NCBI RefSeq assembly: GCF_013340305.1
Contig: NZ_BLVP01000007.1
Location: 1-64,000 of the forward strand
DNA: 64,000 bases
Source: Desulfovibrio psychrotolerans
GTDB taxonomy: Bacteria > Desulfobacterota > Desulfovibrionia > Desulfovibrionales > Desulfovibrionaceae
Direction: 5' to 3'
The position numbers and the translations under genes were made by a program. Under the pieces are notes generated by a model that was given only the letters and a program-made list of their open reading frames with translations, did no database searches and had not been told where the DNA came from. This document shows, in pieces, positions 9,888 through 18,973 of this stretch (its first letter is position 1; each line of letters opens with the position of its first letter).

Positions 9888-10396
9888 ACGTTCTTCTCCC
9901 GTGTATGCACGCGGTCCGGCCCTTCAGGTTCCGAACCGCCGTTTTCCCGTCCCCGCGCCACATTTCCGCGCGCCGCTTCGTTTCCCGTCCTGCAAACCGG
10001 CGCAGGCTGCATCTTGGACATCGACCGGCAAGCCCACTGCCGCGCCCCCTCAAGCTGCATGCGCACGTGGCTCACGGGGTCGGCAAGGGCAATGTCTCCC
10101 ATACGGTCGCGGGCGTAGTCATACAGAGCCGTTGCCCCGTAAACGGAAGCGTTGGTGCGCGAAAGCCTCTCGTTGGCGCACGCGCCGTCCAGCCAGTGCC
10201 GCAGCACCCGCACCCCCGCGCCCGAATCCACCCGCAGCACCTCGCGCAGGTCCGCCAGATACGAGAGCATCCTCGCCTCCTCGTCCCGCGCCTCCCGGCG
10301 CACCCGCTCATAATCGGTCGCCAGCAGGTCGGTCAGGGCCTCCTCGTCCAGTTCCAGCAACGCTCCCAATTCCCTGTCCTTGGCCATGTCCGTCAT
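9884..10396 (-). CDS. Bbp19-like phage protein (module A)
   Basis: This 170-residue protein has a core GVRVLRHWLDGACANERLSR followed by NASVYGATALYDYARDRM. This resembles the small Bbp19-type proteins encoded next to the portal gene in BPP-1-like podoviruses, which show a 'GxRVLxxLLxxxxxxxxSF....LxxxxGRRxxG' pattern. The C-terminal third is basic and probably flexible. The start codon overlaps the portal stop as ATGA and its own stop overlaps the scaffold-like start, so translation is probably coupled. Its role in phage biology is not settled. Confidence in the exact family is moderate; confidence that it belongs to the phage set is high because of the operon. Confidence 0.6.
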   Translation of the reverse strand: MTDMAKDRELGALLELDEEALTDLLATDYERVRREARDEEARMLSYLADLREVLRVDSGAGVRVLRHWLDGACANERLSRTNASVYGATALYDYARDRMGDIALADPVSHVRMQLEGARQWACRSMSKMQPAPVCRTGNEAARGNVARGRENGGSEPEGPDRVHTREKNV

Positions 10397-12087
10397 GCAC
10401 CCTCCCCGCGCCGCGCAGCCAATCCCGCCTGACGCAGCACAATATCCACGGCGTTGCCCTGCTCCGTTTCCACGCCGGAAAGTTCCTTTGCCCCCCGCAC
10501 CAGCCGCAGCATCTGTTCCTCCTGCGCCCGTTCCAACTGGGCCGCCTCGCGCGCCTCACGCACCCCGCGCACCTCGTCGGCAGAGCGGATAATCCGCGCA
10601 GGCGCACCCGCAATGGCAGCAAGCTGATCCACGCACTGGTCAAAATCCAGCTTGTCCAGCACCTGCGGTGCAACGGCGGCCATACGCTCCACATCCCCCG
10701 CCAGCTGCCGTATGGCATGCCCTGCGGACTGTTTCTGCGCCTGCGCCAGAACGGAAACGTATTCTATGTTCATCTCCTCCCCGGCCAGTTCCGGCGGCAC
10801 GGGCGGCAGCGCCCCTGCACGGGAAAGAATCCCGAAGCTGCGCGAGATGAGCGGGTCCAGAATCTCGGTCTGATAGCGCTCAATGACAGGCCCGAGCATG
10901 AGCAGCTTCTCCTGACTGCGCTCCATCACCTCGGCCGCCGTCACGTTAGACCGCGCATCCCCGGCGAACATGAGAAACAGATCGTTGAAGAACCCCTCAC
11001 GGATGGCCCGGCGCACGTCATCAATCTTGTAGCTCACCGCTTGAATATCGGGGTTTATCTGATACAGGGGTGCCAGCGCGTCCGGCTGGTTGGGGTTCAC
11101 ATAGTTCTGCGCACCGGGGATAAGGTTCAGCCGCTGCTTATACCCCGTGGGCACCCGCATGGGCGGATTCACCACCTTGTGCACGGCAAGCAGCTGACTT
11201 TTGGCCATCTCCTGCAGCATCTTCACATCGGGCAGGGCATCCATGCCCGGAGACCGCCCGTACACATCAGAGCCGTTTACGTCCCAGCGGGCGCACAGGT
11301 GCGGAAACTCCTCATAACCACCCTCATGCAGCAGGTCCGCTCCCGGCCCGTCTCCTGTCCGCGCCGCCTCAAACACCACCGATGCCCACGGCATATTCAG
11401 CCTGTCCCGTTTGGCAACATCACGTTCCCGCCGGGGCATGACCAGATGCACCACCTCCATGAAACCGTAAGGTTCCTTGCGCAGCATCCTGCGTGCGGCG
11501 GCGCTCATGGCCTGTTCCCCATAGCGTTCCGCCACCTGCCGCGCGGTCATTACGGAACGGCGGGCCACCGTATCCACCCTTCCGTGGGCGTTGGCGGCCC
11601 ATGCGTATTCCCCGCAGGAAAGACAGGAAAAATTCATACCCCGTTCGGCATCATGCGCATGGTACAGGTCGGCAGAGCCGAACGCTCCCAGTTCCGTGTA
11701 CATGCCGTGGATGGACTGGTAGAAGTTGGATCGCGCAAGCGCGTTGTAAACGCGCCCTTCCACGTCATCCAGCCACACGCGCACCGGGCCGAACTCCATG
11801 AGATCCCGGTCCGCCAGACGCAGCCGGAACCACGGGCGCGCGGGCGACGTCAGCCCGCCCTGCATGCCTGCCGCCAGCACACGCACGGCTCTGGTGGCCG
11901 TGGAATCAATAATTCTGGCTCCGCGCCTCTCGCCCCTGTCCGGCTCGCGCGAGGAAGCGCTCCCGAACCGCCCCTTGTAGGGCACCACATATTCCGCAAT
12001 ATCGCGCCACAGCGGTTCCCAGCCGGACCTGCGGGATTCCAGAAACGCCACAGTCTCACGGGCCATTTTCAGTCGGGTGGATTCCAT
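10393..12087 (-). CDS. Phage portal (head-to-tail connector) protein (module A)
   Basis: This 564-residue protein closely follows the 'bacteriophage head to tail connecting protein' family, the podovirus portal that forms the ring through which DNA enters the capsid. Recognisable landmarks are WRDIAEYVVPYKGRF near the N-terminus, AAGMQGGLTSPARPWFRL (about residues 72-89), the PPMRVPTGYKQRLNLIPGA region, and AGDARSNVTAAEVMERSQEK, with LLMLGPVIERYQTEILDPLI close behind. Its length is normal for the family and the frame is uninterrupted. It starts 3 bases after the stop of the small upstream gene and overlaps the next gene by ATGA. Codon use looks like that of the host. It is the anchor gene of module A. 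Confidence 0.9.
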   Translation of the reverse strand: MESTRLKMARETVAFLESRRSGWEPLWRDIAEYVVPYKGRFGSASSREPDRGERRGARIIDSTATRAVRVLAAGMQGGLTSPARPWFRLRLADRDLMEFGPVRVWLDDVEGRVYNALARSNFYQSIHGMYTELGAFGSADLYHAHDAERGMNFSCLSCGEYAWAANAHGRVDTVARRSVMTARQVAERYGEQAMSAAARRMLRKEPYGFMEVVHLVMPRRERDVAKRDRLNMPWASVVFEAARTGDGPGADLLHEGGYEEFPHLCARWDVNGSDVYGRSPGMDALPDVKMLQEMAKSQLLAVHKVVNPPMRVPTGYKQRLNLIPGAQNYVNPNQPDALAPLYQINPDIQAVSYKIDDVRRAIREGFFNDLFLMFAGDARSNVTAAEVMERSQEKLLMLGPVIERYQTEILDPLISRSFGILSRAGALPPVPPELAGEEMNIEYVSVLAQAQKQSAGHAIRQLAGDVERMAAVAPQVLDKLDFDQCVDQLAAIAGAPARIIRSADEVRGVREAREAAQLERAQEEQMLRLVRGAKELSGVETEQGNAVDIVLRQAGLAARRGEGA

Positions 12088-12090
12088 ACG

Positions 12091-12318
12091 TCACTGCCCC
12101 AGAAGCTGTTTTCTGTGTATGTTGGCCTGCGATGTATCGCCCAGCGCACCGGTAATGATGGTCGATTCGCGCCCCATAGCCGCAAGCTGCGCCTTGCGCT
12201 CGTCCTCACGCGCCTTGCGTGATGCCTCGGTCTCCCCCTGCGTCTCCGCCGGCGGGTCCGGCGGGGGTGGCGGTGCCACCGGTGCCGGGGGACTGTAGGA
12301 TTTTCCGCCTCCGCCCAT
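12091..12318 (-). CDS. Small phage virion-associated protein upstream of portal (module A)
   Basis: This 75-residue protein begins MGGGGKS, continues with a Pro-rich stretch and ends with a basic segment followed by MGRESTIITGALGDTSQANI and a short Lys/Leu tail. Many podoviruses carry a protein of this design (short Gly/Lys start, Pro-rich linker, GR-x-STIxTGxxG) directly beside the portal gene. The start is set by a near-perfect AAAGGAGG seven bases before the ATG at 12318; the longer open frame upstream translates only a tandem repeat. It is the first gene of module A and lies 3 bases from the portal start. Confidence 0.75.
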   Translation of the reverse strand: MGGGGKSYSPPAPVAPPPPPDPPAETQGETEASRKAREDERKAQLAAMGRESTIITGALGDTSQANIHRKQLLGQ

Positions 12319-12344
12319 GCAAACCTCCTTTGCGTGAACCATGT

Positions 12345-12424
12345 GCCCGGCCCGCCCGGCCCGCCCGGTCTGCCCGGTCTGCCCGGTCTGCCCGGTCTGC
12401 CCGACCTGTCCGACCTGTCCGGTC
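12345..12424. repeat. 9-bp tandem repeat array in the leader of phage module A
   Basis: Nearly nine copies of a 9-bp unit (GCCCGGTCT, with GCCCGGCCC at one end and GTCCGACCT at the other) lie 27 bases upstream of the first gene of module A. The array is within the presumed transcribed leader. Confidence 0.9.
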
Positions 12425-12810
12425 AAGAACGCTGCCCGGCTACCAAGCCAGCCCGACTCAAGGCCGCCCTGTTCAAGGCCGTCCTGTGCATTACAGTACG
12501 CAGCGCCCCATGCGCCGCGCCGCCTCATGCGTGAACGGACCCTACACGGCCAGTTTTTTGTAAAACGGCGTCAGGCATGTCCCAAGGGGGTGTACGATGT
12601 GTCCCGGCACGGTGAGGATGGGGGTGGACGCCCTGTGCAAAACGGACTCATGTCCGTGCTGCGGGAATGTAAGACCGTGCAGATACGGGCATGAACCCTC
12701 TTGCAAAGCGTCATGTCCCACCCACCCCGGCGGCGATACGGCAATAATGATGATAGGATGGGAGAAGGAGGCGGAGAGTCCGGAAAAACGGGAATCGGCT
12801 GCCATATCTG

Positions 12811-12869
12811 ACCGGACAAGACCAGGTCAGGCCAGACCAAATCAGATCAGATCAAACCAGATCAGGCAC
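12811..12869. repeat. Degenerate AGATC-type tandem array
   Basis: Short repeats of the form (A)CCAGATCAG / AATCAGATC with a 5- to 10-bp period. Apart from this and the array nearer the module, the gap from 12319 to 13048 holds only the icd terminator and no convincing gene. Confidence 0.7.
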
Positions 12870-12922
12870 GACAGCACCCCAAAGCCCGTGCCCGTACCTC
12901 CCTGTGGCGCATAAAAGAAAAT

Positions 12923-12950
12923 GCCCCCCGCAGAAAACTCTGCGGGGGGC
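12923..12950 (-). terminator. Terminator of icd
   Basis: A perfect 12-bp stem GCCCCCCGCAGA / TCTGCGGGGGGC with a 4-base loop, followed on the minus strand by ATTTTCTTTT. It separates icd from phage module A, so module A must have its own promoter between here and 12345. Confidence 0.92.
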
Positions 12951-13048
12951 GCGGTCATCGTGTCACGGCACAACAGCGCACAGCAGCGCACGCAGGGGCA
13001 CGCAGGGGCACGCTGCGGCACTCTGCGTGCGCAAAGGCAGGTACAGAA

Positions 13049-14197
13049 CTACAGCAGCGAGCCCAGAATATCGCCGAACTCCCTGCAGCCCACGGTCCGT
13101 GCGCCTTCCATCTGCGAGGCAAGGTCCACGGTCACGGACTTGGCGGAAATGGCCCGGTTCATGGCGTTATGGATAAGGGCAGCCGCCTCGTGCCAGCCTA
13201 AATGGTCCAGCAGCATGGCACCGCACAGGATAAGACTTCCGGGGTTCGCCTTGTCCTGCCCCGCTATGGTGGGCGCGGTGCCGTGGGTGGCTTCAAAGAA
13301 CGCCAGCGTGTCAGACATGTTCACGCCCGGAGCAAGCCCCAGACCGCCCACCTGCGCGGCAAGCGCATCGGAAATGTAGTCGCCGTTCAGGTTGGTGGTG
13401 GCAATCACGCTGTACTGTTCGGGGCGGATGAGCACCTCCTGGAACATGGCGTCGGCAATGCGGTCCTTCACCACAATGCGGTCCGTGCCGGGAGCGGCGT
13501 CCTTTTCCGTCACCGTGCGGTCGCCGAACTCATCGCGCGCCACCTCGTAGCCCCATTCACGGAACCCGCCCTCGGTGTACTTCATGATGTTCCCCTTGTG
13601 CACAAGGGTCACACTGGATTTACCCTGCGCCACGGCGTATTCCAGTGCCTTGCGCACCAGCCGCTTGGAGCCTTTGGGCGTCATGGGCTTCAGCCCCACG
13701 CCTGCGGTAACATCCACATTCACACCCAGTTCGCTACGGAAAAAATCAATTATGCGCATTGCTTCCGGCGTACCGGAGGCATACTCAATCCCCGCGTACA
13801 CGTCTTCCGTGTTTTCGCGGAACACAATCATGTCCACCTTTTCCGGGTGCTTCACAGGCGAAACAATGCCTTCAAAGTAGCGTATCGGACGAATGCAGGC
13901 ATACAGGTCCAGCGTCTGCCGCATGGTCACGTTCAGGCTGCGGAACCCCTTGCCCACCGGGGTAGTCAGCGGTCCCTTTATGGCAAGCTCGGCACCGCGC
14001 AGGGCATCCAGCGTGCTCTGGGGCAGGTACTCGCCTGTCTCGCGGAAAGCCTTCTCCCCCGCCAGCAGTTCCTTCCACTCAAGCGAACGCTCCGATCCGT
14101 ATGCCTTCTCCACAGCCCTGTTCACCACGGGCTGGGCAACCTTCATCACCTCGGGACCAATCCCGTCACCTTCAATAAACAGTACAGTCTTGCGCAT
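13049..14197 (-). CDS. icd: Isocitrate dehydrogenase (NADP-type)
   Basis: This 382-residue enzyme oxidises and decarboxylates isocitrate to 2-oxoglutarate. It begins with the family's KTVLFIEGDGIGPEVM. The substrate loop is SLNVTMRQTLDLYACIRPIR, including the Ser/Arg residues that bind isocitrate. The metal-binding Asp residues lie in NLNGDYISDALAAQ, and the cofactor region is ATHGTAPTIAGQDKANPGS. It is somewhat shorter than the E. coli enzyme, as in many anaerobes. I chose the ATG at 14197 because GGAGG lies 9 bases upstream. It is transcribed alone. NADP preference is inferred from family resemblance. Confidence 0.92.
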   Translation of the reverse strand: MRKTVLFIEGDGIGPEVMKVAQPVVNRAVEKAYGSERSLEWKELLAGEKAFRETGEYLPQSTLDALRGAELAIKGPLTTPVGKGFRSLNVTMRQTLDLYACIRPIRYFEGIVSPVKHPEKVDMIVFRENTEDVYAGIEYASGTPEAMRIIDFFRSELGVNVDVTAGVGLKPMTPKGSKRLVRKALEYAVAQGKSSVTLVHKGNIMKYTEGGFREWGYEVARDEFGDRTVTEKDAAPGTDRIVVKDRIADAMFQEVLIRPEQYSVIATTNLNGDYISDALAAQVGGLGLAPGVNMSDTLAFFEATHGTAPTIAGQDKANPGSLILCGAMLLDHLGWHEAAALIHNAMNRAISAKSVTVDLASQMEGARTVGCREFGDILGSLL

Positions 14198-14698
14198 TCG
14201 AGCGTCCTCCAGTTCAATATCCCCGCGCAAACGGGTCACGGAACCTAGCAAACGTTACCGAATTTGTAAAACGCGGAAAACGCCCTCTCCCCCCGCCCTT
14301 GCTTCCCCTTCTCCTTCTCCGTCGCCGCATCCGCACTGCATAAACCGGGCGCTAAAACGCTGCCGGAAATGCATCGCATCCGGTATCGCATTGCCTTTTT
14401 TCCCGCATCACGGTAAGCACCAGCACGCGCTCAACGTCCATGCTTCCTTCCCGCAGCCCGTTCCGACTCCCATTCCGCCGGAACGTCCGCCGGAAAATCA
14501 GCCGGAACGTCCGTCATACAACCCGGCAAAGCATGGCAACCGCGCAACGGCATTTTCCGGTCTGCTCCCGATAACATGAGTATACCGCGCCAACGGGTCC
14601 CCGCCTGCCCCGGGCAATACGCCAGCCGCCGACAGGCAGCGGGTAACGCACGGGGGGGCGCCTCCCCGTCACCGGGCGCGTCACGCGGAAGAGTTGCA
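14198..14698. other. Intergenic region between icd and the glycan gene set
   Basis: No gene is visible. This divergent gap should hold promoters for icd (leftward) and the glycosyltransferase fusion (rightward), though I find no clear hexamers. It contains a short tandem array of GCCGGAACGTCC-like units at about 14478-14516. Confidence 0.5.
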
Positions 14699-17233
14699 AT
14701 GCACGTAACGCTCACGGGAGGCGACGCCTCCTTCTTTACGACCGAAGCTGCTCCGCTTCTGCGCGCCATGCGCGAGGCAGGTCACTCCGTCACCGTCATG
14801 GCTCCCCGGTTCGATGCCCGTACCACCGCCGCCCTCACCGCCATGGGCGTTGATACGCACACCTTTGCCAGCCCGCGCGAGGGCATCATCCCCCTGCGCA
14901 ACGCGGTTTCCGTCTTCTCCCTGTGGCGCGCCTTCCGCGCCCGGCGGTCAGATACGGTGCTCAACTGCGGCGTCCCCTGCATCATCCACGGTTCGCTCGC
15001 GGCGCACCTCGCCGGAACCAGACGCATCTTCGCGCTGGTAAACGATGCCGCCTCGGCGTTTCCCGGGCACGCCCGCACCCTGCTTGCAGACCGCTCCATA
15101 CTTGCCGAAACGTCAAGCCAGTGCCCTGCCGGGAACAACGGCAGCACAGCGGAAGACGTTCCGGCAGCACGGCGTTCTGCGGAAATGACGCAGGCGGCAG
15201 CAAAAACCGCTCAACCCTGGGCAGATGACACTACGTTACGCCCGGCACAACCGTCCGCCGCAACCCCGTCTTCGCCCGACGGACCGTATGGGACGGGCGG
15301 CACGGGCGAGACGGACGGGACGGGTAACACGGGCGGCACAGATGAAACCAATGGGACGGAACTAAATTTACAGACACAACAGACAGAACAGGCAGAACAG
15401 ACGGAACTCGAAGGACAGACCGAACCTGCAGGACAGGCAGACTCAGCGTTCGCCAAGCCCTTACGCCGTGCCCGCAAGGCACTCATCACACGGGCGGATA
15501 AAACCGCAGCCGAATCCGATACCGCAGCAGACCCCCATGCCCCGCTGGACCCGGATGCCCTTGCGGAACAGGCAGGCTATGCCGGGCGCGGGCAAAGCTT
15601 CGTCCGCCTTGCCAAGGCAACCTTCGCACGCCTTGCCGCCCATCTGCGCACGCGCTTCCGGGTTGCCTCCTGCAAGGCAGCCCTCAGCGCCAACCGCACC
15701 GTTTTCTTCCTGAACAGTGACGACAGAACCATCTTCACCAAAGGGCGCATCCTGCCCGTACATACCCGCCATTGCCTGACCAGCGGCTTCGGTGTGGACA
15801 TACAGGCCCATGCCGCCACGCCGCTGCCGGACACCTCCCCCGGCATGGAATTTCTGTGCATAGCCCGCCTCACCCGTCTTTCCGGCGTAGAAGAATTCGC
15901 GGAAGCCGCGCGGCTGGTGCGGCAGCAATACCCGGAATCCCGCTTCCGGCTCATCGGGCAAACGGTAGAAGACCCCATGGCCCTTTCTCCCAGCGATCTC
16001 AGCCTGTGGAAGATGTGGCTGACCATTGAACCGCCGGATTCCGTCGCACCGGACGCGTCGGTCATGGAACGTGCCCTTGCCGGGGCCACGGTGTTTGTCC
16101 TGCCTTCCGTGCACGAGGCCATGCCCGCCGCCACCCTGCGTGCGCTGGCCGCAGGCCGTCCGGTCATCACCACAGACGCTCCCGGCTGCCGCGAAACCGT
16201 TCTCCACTGCGCAAACGGCTACCTCGTGCCCCCCCGCAATGCCCAGTCTCTGGCAGAAGCCATGCTGCGCTGCATCCGCGAACCCCAAATCCTTCCGGCC
16301 ATGGGAGAAGCCTCCCGCCGGTACGCCGAGGAGCGGTTCGACATGCACAAGGCCACCCGCCCCCTGCTCAGGGAAATGCACCTCGCCCATGCCGGTCCGG
16401 AAACGGTGCTGCCGCAGACAGTCCTTTCCAGCGCGGTCAAACGCGCCTTCGACCTTGTTCTCGCCGTTCCCCTGTGCGTTCTGCTGCTGCCGGTCATGGC
16501 CGTCGTAGCGTGGAAGGTGCGCACCCGCATTTCCAAAGACGTTTTTTTCCGTCAGGAACGCCCCGGCAAAGAAGGCAAACTGTTCCGCATCCTCAAATTC
16601 AAGACCATGACCGATGCCGTGGACGAACACGGCGCCCTCCTGCCCGATGCGGACCGCCTTCCCCTGCTGGGCAAACGCCTCCGGGCTGCCTCGCTGGACG
16701 AGTTGCCCGAGCTGTGGAACGTCATCCGGGGCGAGATGAGCCTTGTGGGACCGCGCCCCTTGCTGCCCTCCTATCTGGAACGCTACTCCCCGCGTCAGGC
16801 CCGGCGGCACGAAGTGCGGCCCGGCATCACCGGATGGGCACAGGTAAACGGACGCAACAGCGCATCATGGCAGGAACGTCTGGAAATGGATGTCTGGTAT
16901 GTGGACAACCACTCCCTGTGGCTGGACATGCGCATCCTCTTCCTCACGGTGTGGAATGTACTGCGGCGCAAGGATATCTCGGCCCCCGGCCATGCCACCT
17001 GCCCGGAATTCATGGGCAACGATCCCTCCGCCGCCTGCCCCGGCATGCCGGAAGAGGAACAGACAACCGGCACCTCCCCCGCTTCCGGAGCTTCCAGTGC
17101 TTCCCCGGCTTCAGATGGTTCCGGCAGCCACGGCAACTCCGGCGGCACGCAGCCCCAGCCTGCCACGCCGGAGGATACAGCCACGCAGGCCGCTGCCGCA
17201 GCGGACAGCAAACACCCCCCGGAGAAACCCTGA
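14699..17233 (+). CDS. Glycosyltransferase fused to a phosphoglycosyltransferase (PglA-like + PglC-like)
   Basis: An 844-residue fusion. The first part is a GT-B glycosyltransferase. Its N-terminal half (about 1-105) starts HVTLTGGDASFF. Its C-terminal half (about 270-560) has FVLPSVHEAMPAATLRALAAG and VITTDAPGCRETV. Between the halves lies a low-complexity insert of about 150 residues rich in Gly, Thr, Gln and Glu. The second part (about 575-760) is a bacterial sugar transferase that places a sugar-phosphate on undecaprenyl phosphate. It shows a membrane-entering helix, RQERPGKEGKLFRILKFKTM, the catalytic Asp-Glu in SLDELPELWNVI, and VRPGITGWAQVNGRN. A Ser/Pro/Ala-rich tail ends it. Fusing the enzyme for the first sugar to one for a later sugar would couple two steps of lipid-linked glycan assembly. 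The start is ATG with GGAAGAG upstream. Confidence 0.85.
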   Translation: MHVTLTGGDASFFTTEAAPLLRAMREAGHSVTVMAPRFDARTTAALTAMGVDTHTFASPREGIIPLRNAVSVFSLWRAFRARRSDTVLNCGVPCIIHGSLAAHLAGTRRIFALVNDAASAFPGHARTLLADRSILAETSSQCPAGNNGSTAEDVPAARRSAEMTQAAAKTAQPWADDTTLRPAQPSAATPSSPDGPYGTGGTGETDGTGNTGGTDETNGTELNLQTQQTEQAEQTELEGQTEPAGQADSAFAKPLRRARKALITRADKTAAESDTAADPHAPLDPDALAEQAGYAGRGQSFVRLAKATFARLAAHLRTRFRVASCKAALSANRTVFFLNSDDRTIFTKGRILPVHTRHCLTSGFGVDIQAHAATPLPDTSPGMEFLCIARLTRLSGVEEFAEAARLVRQQYPESRFRLIGQTVEDPMALSPSDLSLWKMWLTIEPPDSVAPDASVMERALAGATVFVLPSVHEAMPAATLRALAAGRPVITTDAPGCRETVLHCANGYLVPPRNAQSLAEAMLRCIREPQILPAMGEASRRYAEERFDMHKATRPLLREMHLAHAGPETVLPQTVLSSAVKRAFDLVLAVPLCVLLLPVMAVVAWKVRTRISKDVFFRQERPGKEGKLFRILKFKTMTDAVDEHGALLPDADRLPLLGKRLRAASLDELPELWNVIRGEMSLVGPRPLLPSYLERYSPRQARRHEVRPGITGWAQVNGRNSASWQERLEMDVWYVDNHSLWLDMRILFLTVWNVLRRKDISAPGHATCPEFMGNDPSAACPGMPEEEQTTGTSPASGASSASPASDGSGSHGNSGGTQPQPATPEDTATQAAAAADSKHPPEKP

Positions 17234-17240
17234 CCAAAAA

Positions 17241-17330
17241 CCGTCACGGCCTGCACGGGCCTGCCCCGGCCTGCCACGGCTTGCCCCGGCTTACCACGGA
17301 CAGCACGGTCGTGCCCGGCCTCGCATGTCA
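17241..17330. repeat. 10-bp tandem array after the glycosyltransferase fusion
   Basis: About nine degenerate decamers near CTGCCCCGGC. The rest of the 17234-17818 gap has no gene. It contains a second degenerate array of AACATGCC/AACGTGCC units at about 17600-17675 and the upstream region of the aminotransferase gene. Confidence 0.75.
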
Positions 17331-17818
17331 ATTCACGGCACCGCCCCGACACAAACTGCTGCTGGCCAAATCCGGTCCACGCTGCCGTATCTGCCGCGTC
17401 CCAAAGGGCAATGCCAACCGTTCCGCCCCGGACCGTGCAGCTCCCGGATGCCCCCGCTGCCCACCGTTTCCGGCAGCGATTGTGCGATTGCGATTTATCG
17501 TCTATAAGCGCGGGAAAAACTGCGGTCACACGCGGTTTTTCGCAAAAGGACAATACACATCTGCTGCTAGCGTGATGCGTTTCGCAGGCAGCACGTCACA
17601 CAGCATGCCGGGCACCGTGCCAGGAAACATGCCGGGGAACGTGCCCAAAAACATGTTAGACAACATGCTTGGCACAGCAGAATACGCAGTACGGAATAAT
17701 TCAGGGTCTCCATGCAGATAAACAGGCGCGGGATTCAAAGCACCCCGCAACAACACGATAATTCACCCATTTTCAACAGCCGGACACCGTTCACCCGGCA
17801 ACAGGCGCAGGTATCCTT

Positions 17819-18973
17819 GTGAAATCAGTGCAGCCGCAACAGCGCGTCTATCTCTCCCCTCCCCACATGTGCGGGCGGGAACTGGAATTTGTGCAGCAGG
17901 CATTCGCCAGCAACTACATCGCCCCCCTCGGCCCCATGGTCACGGGGTTTGAGGAAGACTTCGCCGCCCATTCCGGCATCTCCCATTGCGCGGCCCTTTC
18001 CAGCGGCACTGCGGCCCTGCACATTGCCCTGCGTCTTCTCGGCATAGGCCGGGGAGATATCGTGCTGGCATCCAGTCTCACCTTCATCGGCAGCGTCTCG
18101 CCCGTCACCTTCCTCGGCGCGGAACCCGTGTTCATAGACAGCGACACCGCCACATGGAACATGGACCCCAACCTGCTTTCCGATGCGGTCAAGGACTACT
18201 GCCGCCAAGGCAAAACCCCTGCCGCCGTTGTGGTCACAGACCTCTACGGGCAATGTGCCGACTACGACGCCCTGCGCGAGGTGCTGGACAGAAACGGCAT
18301 CCCGCTGGTCATAGACGCCGCCGAATCCGTAGGTGCCACCTACAAGGGCCGCCACGCGGGCAAGGGCGGCATCTGCGCCGCCTATTCCTTCAACGGTAAT
18401 AAAATTATCACCACATCCGGGGGCGGCATGCTCGCCGCAGAAGACGGCGACTTCATCAGCCGCGCGCGCTGGCTTTCCCAGCAGGCACGGGAAAACGCCC
18501 CCCACTACGAGCATGTGGAGGTAGGCTACAACTACCGCATGAGCAACATCGTGGCCGCCATCGGGCGCGGGCAGCTCACGGCCCTGAACGAGCGTGTAAA
18601 CGCCAAGCGGCAGCTTGCCGCACGGTACGAGCAGGCACTGAGTCACCTTCCGGGTATATCCTTCATGCCGGAAGCGTCTTACGGACGCAGCAACCGCTGG
18701 CTCACGGTCATGCAGGTGGACGAGCAGGCCTTCGGCGCAAGTCCGGAGACCATCCGCCTTGCCCTTGAGCGGGAAAACATAGAATCCCGCCCGGTCTGGA
18801 AGCCCATGCACATGCAGCCGGTGTTCCGTCAATGCGCCGTCTACGGCGGGCGCGTCTCCGAATCTCTTTTCGCCAAGGGCCTGTGCCTGCCTTCCGGCAC
18901 CGCCATGACGGATCAGGACTTCGAAAGAGTTATTGCGACCATCCATTCCTGTGCCGGAGAAGGTGCCAAGTGA
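17819..18973 (+). CDS. DegT/DnrJ/EryC1-family sugar aminotransferase (PglE-like)
   Basis: This 384-residue PLP enzyme transfers an amino group to a keto-sugar nucleotide. It shows the family's SSGTAALHIALRLLG, the cofactor-contacting Asp166 in VIDAAESVGATYKG, and the Schiff-base Lys195 in YSFNGNKIITTSGGG, followed by NYRMSNIVAAIGRGQL. Its start is a GTG with AGG 8 bases upstream. Its stop overlaps the next gene by GTGA. That gene is a 4,6-dehydratase, so the pair very probably makes a 4-amino-4,6-dideoxy-HexNAc nucleotide, the bacillosamine precursor or a relative. No acetyltransferase is present in the window to complete a bacillosamine pathway. Confidence 0.88.
   Translation: MKSVQPQQRVYLSPPHMCGRELEFVQQAFASNYIAPLGPMVTGFEEDFAAHSGISHCAALSSGTAALHIALRLLGIGRGDIVLASSLTFIGSVSPVTFLGAEPVFIDSDTATWNMDPNLLSDAVKDYCRQGKTPAAVVVTDLYGQCADYDALREVLDRNGIPLVIDAAESVGATYKGRHAGKGGICAAYSFNGNKIITTSGGGMLAAEDGDFISRARWLSQQARENAPHYEHVEVGYNYRMSNIVAAIGRGQLTALNERVNAKRQLAARYEQALSHLPGISFMPEASYGRSNRWLTVMQVDEQAFGASPETIRLALERENIESRPVWKPMHMQPVFRQCAVYGGRVSESLFAKGLCLPSGTAMTDQDFERVIATIHSCAGEGAK

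Noticed and set aside
8343-12222. Very long plus-strand open frames (about 590 and 790 codons) opposite phage module A
   Set aside because: They are Pro/Arg/His-rich, lack ribosome-binding sites and family features, and mirror the codon bias of the portal, scaffold and downstream genes on the minus strand.
12345-12424. The 9-bp array as a collagen-like coding repeat of an N-terminal extension
   Set aside because: The near-perfect AAAGGAGG just before the ATG at 12318 places the start downstream of the array, so it is non-coding leader.
12542-12805. Minus-strand frame of 87 codons between icd and module A
   Set aside because: No ribosome-binding site or family features, and it lies in a repeat-rich gap.
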